A stretch of DNA of 64,000 nucleotides from Bacilli bacterium (GTDB lineage: Bacteria > Bacillota_I > Bacilli_A > RF39 > UBA660): the NCBI GenBank assembly GCA_016302505.1, contig JAEDNL010000001.1, positions 1 through 64,000 of the forward strand, in the 5' to 3' direction. The first letter of the stretch is position 1; each line of letters begins with the position of its first letter. Below are positions 24,794 through 34,205 of this stretch, in pieces. The notes beneath the pieces are model-generated. The model was not told the DNA's origin, searched no databases, and was given only the letters and a program-made list of their open reading frames with translations. The position numbers and the translations under genes were made by a program.

Positions 24794-24823
24794 AGAACAT
24801 TAATCTATTTTAGTTAATGTTCT
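24794..24823 (-). terminator. addA terminator
   Basis: A ten-pair stem AGAACATTAA/TTAATGTTCT with a ten-base loop, followed on the minus strand by TTTTTT. It overlaps the last codons of addA. Confidence 0.8.
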
Positions 24824-27800
24824 TGTAGTAAGTGAATATAGGTAGGTGAATGTTTTTTTGTGGGTTTTAGACTCTATAAAACTTTTGTAACCTTCTAATT
24901 GCTTTTTGTAAGCTGGATCATCTGTATGTTTTAATTTATAATCTATTATGTCAATGTGATCGTCATATTCTAACATAAGATCAATAACACCGACTTTTTC
25001 TTCATTTTCTTTAATATCTATAAATTCGTATTCTTGATATATTTTTGCATTCTTTATATTTGAGAAAATGCTGTTTTTCAATAAATTAGAAAGAATACTT
25101 TTTTCATTGTCATTTAATATATTGTAATTAGGTTCTTTAAGATTTATGTTTTCAAGTATGTAGTGAAGCTTTGTACCAAATTTCATATTTTCTTTTTCTT
25201 CATTAGTAATTAATTTATTTTCTTCTTTTGAAAAATGATTTTCTTTTAAAGTTTCTTTAGCAAGTTCTTTTTCTTCTACATTTATTATTTCTTTACTATT
25301 ATTTAAGTCATTTAGGTTAATATTTTTTGCTATTTTATATTCATTGTTAATTAAAGGTATTGGTATATTTGTTATGTATTTTTCAATGTATGTATAGACA
25401 GAATTTAAGATATCTTTAAATGATTTATATTTCATTCTATCTAGATCATCTATGACGTTTGAACTGTTTGTGATGTAAAATTTATCATTGTCCAAACTTG
25501 TTACAATAATCATTTTTTCTTTTGCTCTTGTTAAGGCAACGTATAGTAATCTAATTTTTTCAGAAATTTCGTTTTTGACATTATCTTCTTTAAATATTGT
25601 TTTAATAAATGTATTAGAGAATCCTTCGTTGTAGCTTGGCATAATTAAGCCGTAAGCGTTACTATATAAAATTTTATCTTTCATGTCTTGTAAATTAAAT
25701 TCTTTGTGAAAACCTGAAAAATAACAAATTTTGTATTCTAAGCCTTTTGATTTATGAATATTTGTAATTGTTACAGAATTAGAATCACTTATGATTGCGG
25801 GAAGTTTTATTACTTCTTGATTTTCCATTAAATTTTCAAAAAATTCTTTCATATCATAGATGTTCATACCAACGTCATTTAAATTTTTGGCTTTGTTTAG
25901 TAGATTATTTAAAATGATGGTTCTGTAATTAAGATTTCCAACAGTTATCATTTTATTATAGAAATTAAATTCGTTTATTATAGTTTCTATGATTTCGTAG
26001 TTACTCATGCTATCTATGTTTTTACTAATTTCAAGACACTTTTGGTAGATATTGGTTTCTTTGATTTTATTATTTGTTATTGTTTGATAGATTGTTTTAT
26101 CTTCTATACTATACAAATAACTTCTTGCGATGCTGGTATAATAAAATTTGTTGGATGTACTATTGACTTCTTTTTTTATATTTATTATTAAGCCTAGTAT
26201 GTTGTTTATTAAACACACTTCATCAGTAAATAGAATGTCTTCATCTTTATAAATATTTAGTGGAATTTGCAAGTAGTCAAATATTTTTTTGTAGATGTCA
26301 AAACTACTGGTTCTATCCATTAATATGCAAAAGTCTTTATAAGTAATATCTCTTTGAGTTTCCTCATCTAGCACTTGATATTTTGCATTAATTTTATCTT
26401 TTATGTCATTACCAATGATAAATGCTTCTATTTCTTCTTTAGTGTGATCTTTATCTTTTTCATAATTATAGATTTCTAAGTTATTATTATATTTATTACT
26501 TCCAAAAATATAAAATCCTTGATTTCCAAAAATAAGTTTATGTTCTTTTTGATAATTTGCATTACCGATAAAGTCGTCCATTATGTGATTGAATATTTCA
26601 TTTATGCTGTCTAGGACTTGCTCTCTTGAACGAAAGTTTTTATTTAAGTCTATTTTTATACCACCATCATTGTTTTTATATTTGTTATATTTTATTTTGA
26701 AAATATCTGGATTAGCGTTACGGAAACGATATATAGATTGTTTAACGTCACCAACCATATAGACATTATTATTTTCAATAAGTGATATAAATGTTTCTTG
26801 CATGTCACTGGTATCTTGGTATTCATCTATCATAATTTCTTTAAAAGAGTTTTTTAAATTTTCTCTAACCAATTCATTACTTTTTATTAATTTAATAGCT
26901 AATTTACTTATATCATTAAATTCAAACATATTTTTTGAATATTTATAATTTTCAGTTTTTTGATGCAATTCCTTAATTATTTCAATGATGATACTAGCAT
27001 CATTTTTAGTGCTTTTTAAGTTATTTAAAAGAGCTTCTTTATTGTAGTAACATAACTCTTTAATTGATTCGGAAATTTCACTTATTTGTGTTTTATAATA
27101 TTTAGCTTTTTCAGTAGAGCCATTGGGTAGTCTTGGCATTGTGAAATTTATAGATGATCTAATTTCATCATAAGAAGTAGATTTAATTAAGGGTGATAAA
27201 ACAGTATAAAATTTTTGATAGGCTTTTTCTTCAATTTCATAACCCATATTTTCTAGGCTGTTTTTGATAGAATTTACTTTATTTAGTATAAGGGATTCAT
27301 AGGATTTAAATAGCGAGTTTAGATTATCTTCACTATAATAATTTTCAATATAATTGGAAATGTATTCTTCTTTATTAATTATTAAATCTAGGGAACTATC
27401 TAAAGATAAGATTTTTTTTCTAAGAATTTTATCGTTTTTTATGCAGTATTTGGTAACAAAGTTAATAAAGTTTTGATTGTTTTCTTGGTATTTGCTTACA
27501 AATATCTGGTCAATTATCTTTTGTTTTTCTAATTTGATAATTGATGAGTCTATGATGCTTAGTCCAGCGTCTAAGTTTAGATAGTAATGATATTTTTTTA
27601 CAAGCGATAATACGTAGGCATCAAAAGTTGTGATACTAGCACTTTCAATCAGATTCATTTCTTCTGATAATTCAGGAATTTTGCTGATTGCTTTTTTTAT
27701 TCTTTCTTTCATTTCGGCAGCGGCATTGTTAGTAAATGTTAGTATTAATAATTCATTAATATGAGTGCCATTTTTTAATTTTGTAATTACACGCTCGGTT

Positions 27801-27898
27801 AATACAGCAGTTTTTCCAGAACCAGCACCGGCAGAAATAATAATGTTACTTCCTTCAGTATTAATTGCTAATTCTTGTTCTTTTGTCCATTTAGGCAT
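24800..27898 (-). CDS. addA: AddA helicase-nuclease subunit
   Basis: This ~1032-aa protein is the motor and one nuclease of the AddAB double-strand-break repair complex (RecBCD equivalent). Visible: Walker A ISAGAGSGKTAVL, DEYQDTSDMQ, VGDVKQSIYRFRNANP, TNIHKSKGLEYK, RLLYVALTRAKEK and the C-terminal PD-(D/E)XK nuclease (GVIDLMLEYDD then IIDYKLKH). It is shorter than the ~1230 residues of B. subtilis AddA. The ATG at 27898 lies inside the addB stop region (ATGCCTAA) behind AGAGGTGAT, so the genes are translationally coupled. Confidence 0.93.
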   Translation of the reverse strand: MPKWTKEQELAINTEGSNIIISAGAGSGKTAVLTERVITKLKNGTHINELLILTFTNNAAAEMKERIKKAISKIPELSEEMNLIESASITTFDAYVLSLVKKYHYYLNLDAGLSIIDSSIIKLEKQKIIDQIFVSKYQENNQNFINFVTKYCIKNDKILRKKILSLDSSLDLIINKEEYISNYIENYYSEDNLNSLFKSYESLILNKVNSIKNSLENMGYEIEEKAYQKFYTVLSPLIKSTSYDEIRSSINFTMPRLPNGSTEKAKYYKTQISEISESIKELCYYNKEALLNNLKSTKNDASIIIEIIKELHQKTENYKYSKNMFEFNDISKLAIKLIKSNELVRENLKNSFKEIMIDEYQDTSDMQETFISLIENNNVYMVGDVKQSIYRFRNANPDIFKIKYNKYKNNDGGIKIDLNKNFRSREQVLDSINEIFNHIMDDFIGNANYQKEHKLIFGNQGFYIFGSNKYNNNLEIYNYEKDKDHTKEEIEAFIIGNDIKDKINAKYQVLDEETQRDITYKDFCILMDRTSSFDIYKKIFDYLQIPLNIYKDEDILFTDEVCLINNILGLIINIKKEVNSTSNKFYYTSIARSYLYSIEDKTIYQTITNNKIKETNIYQKCLEISKNIDSMSNYEIIETIINEFNFYNKMITVGNLNYRTIILNNLLNKAKNLNDVGMNIYDMKEFFENLMENQEVIKLPAIISDSNSVTITNIHKSKGLEYKICYFSGFHKEFNLQDMKDKILYSNAYGLIMPSYNEGFSNTFIKTIFKEDNVKNEISEKIRLLYVALTRAKEKMIIVTSLDNDKFYITNSSNVIDDLDRMKYKSFKDILNSVYTYIEKYITNIPIPLINNEYKIAKNINLNDLNNSKEIINVEEKELAKETLKENHFSKEENKLITNEEKENMKFGTKLHYILENINLKEPNYNILNDNEKSILSNLLKNSIFSNIKNAKIYQEYEFIDIKENEEKVGVIDLMLEYDDHIDIIDYKLKHTDDPAYKKQLEGYKSFIESKTHKKTFTYLYSLTTRTLTKID

Positions 27899-30176
27899 TA
27901 TTATCACCTCTTAAAAATTCTAATTTATCATCAGGATAAATATATTTATTGTCTTTTTCAGTTTTAAAGCAGATACTTTGATATTTGCAAAATTTACAAC
28001 TAATGTTATCTGTACCTTTTATTTTGGGTTCTATTTTAAAATTAGCTTTGTTTATGTTATAAATCATTTCATTTATTTTTTCTTCAGCAAAGGCACCTAA
28101 ATCATTAAATTCTTTTTCTGTAAGTAGTTTAGCAAATCTGCTGAAGCCGTTTTGAGTAAGCGATAAGCTTTTGATGTACTTGCTATTTTCATAAGTTGGG
28201 TCAAATTCACTTATTAAAGTTTCATTACCAAGGGTGTATCCATTTAATTTTAAATGGTCGTCTATTTGATCTAGTTTTGTTTTGTCAGGAATGTAGTTAA
28301 TTATTGGACTTATGATATTTTGTAAGTAAATACCTACTATTTGAGATTTTGGATATAAGTATTTTATTAAATAAATATAAATTGGTAATTGGAGTTTTAA
28401 GCCGTATGGTGCTAGTCTTAAATCAATATCAGTTTCTCCAGTTTTATAGTCAATTATGACAATTTTATCGTCGTATTTCATTATTTTATCAATAATACCA
28501 GTAAATTTAATCTTACTATTTTGAATTTCAATATTTTTTTCGCATTCTATTTCTTGGTAATTTGTTAAATTTAAATGAGTGTTAATGTGACTTATTACAT
28601 GTTTGAGTTCTAAGAGTATTTTTTCCATAAATATTTTATTTTCTCCTGTAAGCTCATAAGGGTTTTCTTGAAGATAATTTTCTTTGCATTTTTCAAAATC
28701 AAAATTCTTATTAAACATATTTTGTAAGATGTAATGACACAGTGAGCCAATGTAGGCATCAAAAGTTTGTTGATAATCATCTAGTTTTAAAATATATGAG
28801 CAGTAATATTTAAATGGACATTCATAAAATGCATTTAATTTAGTGTATGATAAATTTAGAGAGTTATATTGAAAGTCTATATTATGATAAGTGTTATCGT
28901 AAGTCATATACTTATTGTTTTGGTAAGTATTTAGTAGTAACGGTATTTGGCTATTATAGCTTCCATACTTAACGTATTCATCAAGAAGAACACCTAAATT
29001 ATAGATGTTATTACTGTTTGAAAAATTACTTGGTTCATAACTTTTTTTAACAACGTCTAGTTTGAGTTCTTCAATAAGGGGGGAGGTTTTTGTCCCACCT
29101 TTAAGGTTTTGTTTTGAACTTGTAATAATTAAATTTTTGGTATTTTTTAAGATGTTTTTCCAAATAAAGAATTCATTATTGTTTTTTTCATAAGTTTTTT
29201 CTAAATAAGACAATTTTTCACTATCTGAAATATAGTCTTCATCTTTATAGTTGTGTGGTATAGTTTCTTTGTTTAGGTTTATTAAATAAATAGTATCTTC
29301 ATCTGATGGAATGTCATTTTTTAAATCTATTTCACTAATTGCGTTTTTATATTTTTGTTTTTTGATTTTAGTAATTTTAAATTCTTCTTTTAGAATATCA
29401 CGAATTTCTTCTATATTTTTAACAAAACTATATTTGTTTAAAACTTTTATAATGCTATTTTTGATTTCTTCATTTTTGATATTTTCTAAATTTAATTCTT
29501 GTAAAAATTTTAAGCCTTCTGTGGTTTCGTACAGAGTTTTTGCTTCATTTAGGTTGATTACAAGATGATAATTTTTAAATATTCTTTTAATTGTAGAGAT
29601 ATTATCATTATTTATATTTGCAAGGTATACTTTATTTAAGTCTAAATTTTTACTTATTATGTCATTGGCAATAAAATTAATTTCATTATCTAAATTTGAA
29701 AACTCATAAACTGGATGTGTATATTCATTTTCTTTTAGAGGTATTATCTCTACGTTTGAATATTTTTTTAGTATTTCAATTATGTGATTTGTCCATTTAT
29801 CAATGTGGATAAAACCATAGATATTAACATTTTTATTTTGTATAGCATTTTTAAATAGATTATCTTCTTTTAATAATTTTTTTTCTAAAAGTTCATTTTT
29901 TAAAGTTACTAAATTATTTAATTTTTGATTTTGATAATCTTTATTTTCTATATAATACATATTTGTAAGTAGTTCTTTTGCATTTTTATATGTGTAATTT
30001 TTTTCTTTAACTAAATAGTATATAGCTTGCTCATCATAATCAAAAAATATTTTCTTTTGAACTTCATTAATAGTTAAGATTTTATAATTATATAGTTTGT
30101 TTTCTTGGCTTAATTGTTTGATTAGTCTTTTTTTATAGTTTTGAGGAACTATTAAGTAATCTGCGATTATTTCCAT
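27891..30176 (-). CDS. addB: AddB nuclease subunit with iron-sulfur cysteines
   Basis: The 761-aa AddB is clearly smaller than the usual ~1150 residues. The C-terminal nuclease has IIDYKTGETD. The four cysteines that bind a 4Fe-4S cluster are recognisable: one in YECPFKYYC upstream of the nuclease and three in CKFCKYQSIC after it. No intact P-loop is seen near the N-terminus, so the helicase-like region is degenerate or much reduced. AddB recognises Chi and cuts one strand. Start ATG 30176 follows GGTGATAAA. Confidence 0.88.
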   Translation of the reverse strand: MEIIADYLIVPQNYKKRLIKQLSQENKLYNYKILTINEVQKKIFFDYDEQAIYYLVKEKNYTYKNAKELLTNMYYIENKDYQNQKLNNLVTLKNELLEKKLLKEDNLFKNAIQNKNVNIYGFIHIDKWTNHIIEILKKYSNVEIIPLKENEYTHPVYEFSNLDNEINFIANDIISKNLDLNKVYLANINNDNISTIKRIFKNYHLVINLNEAKTLYETTEGLKFLQELNLENIKNEEIKNSIIKVLNKYSFVKNIEEIRDILKEEFKITKIKKQKYKNAISEIDLKNDIPSDEDTIYLINLNKETIPHNYKDEDYISDSEKLSYLEKTYEKNNNEFFIWKNILKNTKNLIITSSKQNLKGGTKTSPLIEELKLDVVKKSYEPSNFSNSNNIYNLGVLLDEYVKYGSYNSQIPLLLNTYQNNKYMTYDNTYHNIDFQYNSLNLSYTKLNAFYECPFKYYCSYILKLDDYQQTFDAYIGSLCHYILQNMFNKNFDFEKCKENYLQENPYELTGENKIFMEKILLELKHVISHINTHLNLTNYQEIECEKNIEIQNSKIKFTGIIDKIMKYDDKIVIIDYKTGETDIDLRLAPYGLKLQLPIYIYLIKYLYPKSQIVGIYLQNIISPIINYIPDKTKLDQIDDHLKLNGYTLGNETLISEFDPTYENSKYIKSLSLTQNGFSRFAKLLTEKEFNDLGAFAEEKINEMIYNINKANFKIEPKIKGTDNISCKFCKYQSICFKTEKDNKYIYPDDKLEFLRGDNNA

Positions 30177-30502
30177 TTTATCACCAATATAATTATATCA
30201 TGAAGCTATATAGAGTTCTAATAAAATTCATAATTTTTCGTACATTTGTATAACTTTTTTAAATTTTAATATATTATGTAAAGCTGGTAAGTTTTAAAGT
30301 TTGTCTTCTTATTTTCAACTTTTCATGTGTTATAATTCTTATAGATAGAATAGGTGAGAATTAGTGATTTTATGCAAGATGTTAACTATCGTTGACAAAG
30401 TTCCTGTGTAAGTTGCTAGACTTACTTGAACGGAAATGATATTATTGAGCCATTAAATTTGATTCCGAATTTAATATCAAAAAATGTAGAAGGAGTGTTT
30501 AT
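30177..30502 (+). promoter_or_regulatory. promoter and structured leader of the XRE-lemA operon
   Basis: An extended -10 (TGT-TATAAT, TATAAT at 30331-30336) predicts a leader of about 160 bases. It contains a possible leader peptide (30364-30411), the hairpin GTAAGT-N6-ACTTAC just at its stop, and competing helices near the end (ATTAAAT/ATTTAAT and GATATTA/TAATATC). No T-run terminator follows, so control of translation is more likely than attenuation. Bases 30177-30320 show nothing else recognisable. Confidence 0.45.
30364..30411 (+). CDS. possible 15-aa leader peptide
   Basis: GTG at 30364, with AGGTGA five bases upstream, opens a 15-codon frame (MILCKMLTIVDKVPV) ending in TAA at 30409-30411, at the foot of a hairpin. 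It has no similarity I recognise. Its value is positional: upstream frames followed by hairpins often couple translation to downstream expression. Confidence 0.3.
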   Translation: MILCKMLTIVDKVPV

Positions 30503-31261
30503 ATGAAATTTGAAGAAAAGATGATGTTATTGCGAAAAAAAAGCATGTTATCCCAAGAACAATTAGCAGAAAAATTAGATGTAACAAGACAAACAGTTTC
30601 TAAATGGGAATTAGGACAGTCAAAGCCAGATATGGATAAACTAACATCAATGAGTAAACTTTTTAATGTAAGTATTGATGTTCTTACTAATGATGATGAA
30701 ATTATTGATAGTGATACATCAGTAAAAAATGAAGAAAAATCCAAACTGGGAGGTAGTGTAGTGAAAAGAAAATATGTTTTGTATATTTTAATTGCTATTT
30801 TAATAGCTGCATCAACAACTTTAGCAGTTAGAATAGGTAATAGTATTAAAGCAGAAAATGAAAAAAGAGCACAAGAAGAACAAGCTATTAAAGATGATAT
30901 AAAACGTCGTCAAGAAGAAATAGATAAAAAAATTCAAGATACTCAGAAAAAAAATGAAGATATGAAAAAAGAAAATGAGAAAGCAAGTTTTAATAGAACA
31001 TATGAAATTGCTGCTGGAACTGCTTCTAAATCAAGAGTATCTTGGACTTTAGATGATGTTATGACTAATAATAAGAAAAATAGTGATAGATTAATTGAGG
31101 TAATTTTTAATGAAACTTCTTATGGTACTTCATCAAATGAAATAGTTAAGATTAAAAGTTTATTAAAAAATTTTGAAGGATATAAGATAGTTAATTATGA
31201 AGTATCTTTTGATTATAGCGAAGATGGCTATATAAATAAGATGACTATTAAGGAACAGTAA
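30503..31261 (+). CDS. membrane-anchored XRE-family regulator
   Basis: The 252-aa protein has an N-terminal HTH_3 domain (LSQEQLAEKLDVTRQTVSKWE), one membrane segment (about residues 93-109, YVLYILIAILIAASTTL), a charged coiled coil (about 118-160) and a C-terminal ~85-residue domain outside the membrane. This suggests a sensor that couples an extracellular or membrane signal to transcription. It precedes lemA by 12 bases and shares its operon. AGGAGTG precedes the ATG. Confidence 0.7.
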   Translation: MKFEEKMMLLRKKSMLSQEQLAEKLDVTRQTVSKWELGQSKPDMDKLTSMSKLFNVSIDVLTNDDEIIDSDTSVKNEEKSKLGGSVVKRKYVLYILIAILIAASTTLAVRIGNSIKAENEKRAQEEQAIKDDIKRRQEEIDKKIQDTQKKNEDMKKENEKASFNRTYEIAAGTASKSRVSWTLDDVMTNNKKNSDRLIEVIFNETSYGTSSNEIVKIKSLLKNFEGYKIVNYEVSFDYSEDGYINKMTIKEQ

Positions 31262-31273
31262 GGGGGAATAGAA

Positions 31274-31813
31274 ATGATATTTAACATATGTTTAGTAATA
31301 GTAATAATTTTAACATTAGTAATGATTTTGGGGTATAATCGCTTTATAAAAGCAAATAATGCAGTTAAGGAGTCTACTTCAGCTATTGATGTATTATTAA
31401 AACAAAGATTTGATTTGTTACCTAATATAATAGAATGTGTAAAGGGATATGCAAAACATGAAAAAACTACTTTAGAAGAATTAGTAAAATTAAGAAATAG
31501 TTATAATAGTAATGGATTTAGTGTTTCTGAGGCTGAAAAAATAGATAAAAAATTTGTACCTATTATGGCACTTGCTGAAAACTATCCGGAGCTAAAAGCT
31601 AATGAACAATACTTAAGTTTACAAAATAATTTAGTAGAAATAGAAAACAAAATTAATGATGCAAGACTTCAATATAATAGTAGGGTTACAACATTTAATA
31701 ATTTAGTTGAATCAGTACCTTCAAATATAGTTGCAAAAACTTTTGGTTTTGAAAAGCAAGAATTATTTAAAGCTAATGAAGATGAAAAGCAAAATATCAA
31801 AGTTAGTTTATAA
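31274..31813 (+). CDS. lemA: LemA family protein
   Basis: This 179-aa protein has the LemA layout: an N-terminal membrane segment (IFNICLVIVIILTLVMILGY), then RFIKANNAVKESTSAIDVLLKQR and DLLPNIIECVKGYAKHE, the most conserved part of the family. The rest is a helical bundle exposed outside the membrane. The cellular role of LemA is unclear. AGGGGGAATAG precedes the ATG. A terminator follows directly. Confidence 0.9.
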   Translation: MIFNICLVIVIILTLVMILGYNRFIKANNAVKESTSAIDVLLKQRFDLLPNIIECVKGYAKHEKTTLEELVKLRNSYNSNGFSVSEAEKIDKKFVPIMALAENYPELKANEQYLSLQNNLVEIENKINDARLQYNSRVTTFNNLVESVPSNIVAKTFGFEKQELFKANEDEKQNIKVSL

Positions 31814-31841
31814 GGAATAGAGAGATCTATTCTTTTTTTTG
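31814..31841 (+). terminator. lemA terminator
   Basis: The stem GAATAG/CTATTC with loop AGAGAT is followed by eight T. Confidence 0.75.
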
Positions 31842-31850
31842 TATTTGAAA

Positions 31851-31887
31851 AAGACTATAAACAAGATTTTGCTTTGCTTATAGTCTT
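31851..31887 (-). terminator. terminator for the vanY-like transcription unit
   Basis: AAGACTATAA at 31851-31860 pairs with TTATAGTCTT at 31878-31887; the minus-strand transcript then runs into TTTTTC. Confidence 0.65.
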
Positions 31888-31891
31888 AGTA

Positions 31892-32755
31892 TTAGTCATC
31901 GTATTTTGATGTAATTCCAAAATAGCTTTCCATTGTGATCCAGTCGCCGCCGTTGTATAGTGCTTTTGCTAATTCTTTGCCAACATATCTAATATGCCAA
32001 GGCTCAAAAATATATCCTGTTTCGTCGGTTTTGTTTTCTGGGTATCTTATAATATATCCATATAGATAAGCGTTGTTAGCAACCCATTTGCCTTCTGCGG
32101 TGTCTTTAAATGATGTTGTTATAGTGTTTAGGTCAAAGGCTAATCCAGATTGATGTTCAGAATGTCCTGGTCTTGCTGATGATTTGTCTGCTGCTGCTTT
32201 ACCCTTTTTACTGACATAGCTTTCGTATAGTTCTTTTTGATAATCATAAGAACGATAGCCACTTTGAGCCCATAGGTTTAGGTTTAGGGCGCTAGCATCG
32301 TTTTTCATAAGCAGCCATGCATCATAAGCTTCCTTATTTAACGGTTCTCTAGCAAAGCCACTATTTGGAACGCTTTTAAATGTATTTTGTGGCTTCCAAT
32401 CACTTGATAAGGCATAAGTTTTATTAGCTATTAAATAACCATCAACGTAATAAGCACCATTTTCATAAGTGATTTTATATCCTTTAGAAGAAACGAATTT
32501 ATCGCTTTGGTCAACTTTTTTTGTTGTGGTTGTTGCTTTTGTAGTTACTTTTGTTGTTGTAGTTGATGTTGAAGTGGTTGTCGTTTCAGTCGTAGTCGTT
32601 GTTGTAGTACTAGTTGTAGTGGTGTTATTGTTAGCAATTTTGTTATTTTCTTCTTGTTTATTATCTTTTTTGTCCATATAAATATTGTATGTTAGAAAAC
32701 TTATTAGTGAAATTATTAAAATTAATAATATTATACATTTTGTTTTATTTTTCAT
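31892..32755 (-). CDS. VanY-type D-alanyl-D-alanine carboxypeptidase
   Basis: This 287-aa protein is anchored by an N-terminal membrane segment. A Thr/Ser-rich linker (about residues 45-80) follows, then a peptidase M15B domain. Zinc-site motifs are intact: SEHQSGLAFDL (H and D ligands) and EPWHIRYVG (second H). It trims the terminal D-Ala from peptidoglycan stem peptides outside the cell. No vancomycin-resistance genes are nearby, so it is a housekeeping wall enzyme. The ATG overlaps the stop of the upstream kinase gene (ATGA). Confidence 0.88.
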   Translation of the reverse strand: MKNKTKCIILLILIISLISFLTYNIYMDKKDNKQEENNKIANNNTTTTSTTTTTTTETTTTSTSTTTTKVTTKATTTTKKVDQSDKFVSSKGYKITYENGAYYVDGYLIANKTYALSSDWKPQNTFKSVPNSGFAREPLNKEAYDAWLLMKNDASALNLNLWAQSGYRSYDYQKELYESYVSKKGKAAADKSSARPGHSEHQSGLAFDLNTITTSFKDTAEGKWVANNAYLYGYIIRYPENKTDETGYIFEPWHIRYVGKELAKALYNGGDWITMESYFGITSKYDD

Positions 32756-33351
32756 TTTTCCTCTTCTTTATATATTATGTTAGAATCCTTTAAAATAGGA
32801 ATACTATTGATTAATTCGTTATAAGCTTTTTCATAATTATCTGTTGCTATTTTTAAAACATTAATATTTGCTTCTTTTAGATTATCTGCTAACTTTAAGT
32901 AAGTATTTTGCTGATTAACACTGCTTTCAATAGAAAATGCTTGATATTGGTGATGCTGACGTTTTAATCTTTTTTCATAAATACTAGTGTCATTTAAATA
33001 TAAAACTACATAGTAAATGTTAAAATCTAATGCGTTCAATTTTTGGACTAATCTTTCGTAGACATCATCAAATCTATATTCTTTAAAACCTAATAAACAA
33101 TAAACTTGTTCAGTGAAGAAAGTTCTATCAAATATTAAATTTAGTTCAGTGTCTTCTAATTCTTCCATATAGTTTAATAGATTTAAGTACATTCTTTTAT
33201 TTTTATCATAGCCTGTTTTTGTTTTGTCTTTGATTCCTGTCAATCTATATAGATTGGATGATGCTAAGTTGTCTCTTAAAAAATTGGCCATAGTGCTTTT
33301 ACCAACACCTTGTGGGCCTTCAATTATTATTATATTGCCTCTATTTTTCAT
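32752..33351 (-). CDS. deoxynucleoside/thymidylate-kinase-like P-loop protein
   Basis: This 199-aa protein has Walker A IIEGPQGVGKSTMA (about residues 9-22), a NLIFDRTFFTEQVY segment like the DRS/DRY motif of nucleotide kinases, and an Arg-rich lid (EKRLKRQHHQYQ). It probably phosphorylates a nucleoside or nucleotide; the substrate cannot be read from sequence. It is coupled to the protease-like gene upstream (11-base overlap) and vanY downstream (four bases). Confidence 0.75.
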   Translation of the reverse strand: MKNRGNIIIIEGPQGVGKSTMANFLRDNLASSNLYRLTGIKDKTKTGYDKNKRMYLNLLNYMEELEDTELNLIFDRTFFTEQVYCLLGFKEYRFDDVYERLVQKLNALDFNIYYVVLYLNDTSIYEKRLKRQHHQYQAFSIESSVNQQNTYLKLADNLKEANINVLKIATDNYEKAYNELINSIPILKDSNIIYKEEEK

Positions 33352-34138
33352 TTTTTACCTCTTCATATTTTATATTATTTTCTTTTAAAAATTCTATTAT
33401 TGTTTTGGAGTCTATGCCATAGCTGAGTTTTCTTGGACCTATATTTTTATTGCCAACAGCTAGTCCGATAATTTCTCCTTTAGTGTTAACAATTGGTGCT
33501 CCTTGCATACCAAGTTCTATACCATCTGACATTTCAAACATAGTGATGCGATTTTGATCATCGTAAATGTTTCTCGTAATCATTGCACTTATTGGGAAAA
33601 TTGGAAAGTTCATAATTTCATTTGTAGCAATTAATTCATAATTTGCTTGTTCTTTAAAGGCTTTATATTCAGGAAAGGCAAAGCCAACTATACATACGCT
33701 TTCGCCAATTTCTTTACTTTGATAGAATTTAGGCATTTGACTTTTAAAAGTATTTTCTTTATTTTCAATTTGAATAATTGCTAAATCTAAATATTTGTGA
33801 CTTATTATTTTTACTTTTCCAGGATTTTCAGCGATATCAATTAAAATATTTAAAACGGTTATTAGAGTTGTGTTTTCAATACCATATTTTTTTAAAATCT
33901 TTGCTTTTTTACGTTCGGATGTGTTTTGAATTTCTGTTAATATTGGTTTAAAAACGTCCCTTAATTCATCTTGCATTGCAAATAATGAAGCAACTTTTTT
34001 GGTAGTTAGTAAATCACCATCTTCATTTAAAAGTATCGTTGTTGAAAGACTATTAATTAGTTTGTGGTCATAATATAGATAGCCAGAAGCTAGCGGTCTA
34101 ACAAAATTCAGGGCTTTTTTTATGGCTTTTTTAAACAT
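33341..34138 (-). CDS. trypsin-fold protein lacking catalytic His and Ser (pseudoprotease)
   Basis: The protein is about 265 aa from ATG 34138, which follows GGTGATAAAA. The second half reads like the S1 protease barrel: YLDLAIIQIE holds the usual Asp position, and GMQGAPIVNTKGEIIGLAVG aligns with GNSGGPLVN...GxVIG. The serine is replaced by Gln, and the histidine position (TNAHV in active enzymes) reads TTKKVA. It is therefore predicted to be inactive, perhaps a binding protein. No signal peptide is evident, so it is probably cytoplasmic. It overlaps the kinase gene. Confidence 0.65.
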   Translation of the reverse strand: MFKKAIKKALNFVRPLASGYLYYDHKLINSLSTTILLNEDGDLLTTKKVASLFAMQDELRDVFKPILTEIQNTSERKKAKILKKYGIENTTLITVLNILIDIAENPGKVKIISHKYLDLAIIQIENKENTFKSQMPKFYQSKEIGESVCIVGFAFPEYKAFKEQANYELIATNEIMNFPIFPISAMITRNIYDDQNRITMFEMSDGIELGMQGAPIVNTKGEIIGLAVGNKNIGPRKLSYGIDSKTIIEFLKENNIKYEEVKNEK

Positions 34139-34176
34139 TTTTATCACCAATATTATTATACTTTATTTTCAAAATA

Positions 34177-34205
34177 AAAGATACCTAATTATTATAAGTA
34201 TCTTT
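34177..34205 (-). terminator. terminator after the 60-aa membrane protein gene
   Basis: AAAGATAC at 34177-34184 pairs with GTATCTTT at 34198-34205; the minus-strand transcript continues as TTTTATTTT. It overlaps the stop region of the gene. Confidence 0.65.

Noticed and set aside
32469..32681. A Val-rich 70-aa frame on the plus strand
   Set aside because: It is the mirror of the Thr/Ser-rich linker of the VanY-type gene; no ribosome site and extreme composition.
31892..32755. Vancomycin-resistance cluster
   Set aside because: VanY-type peptidase alone; no VanA/B ligase, VanH, VanX or VanRS homologues nearby.
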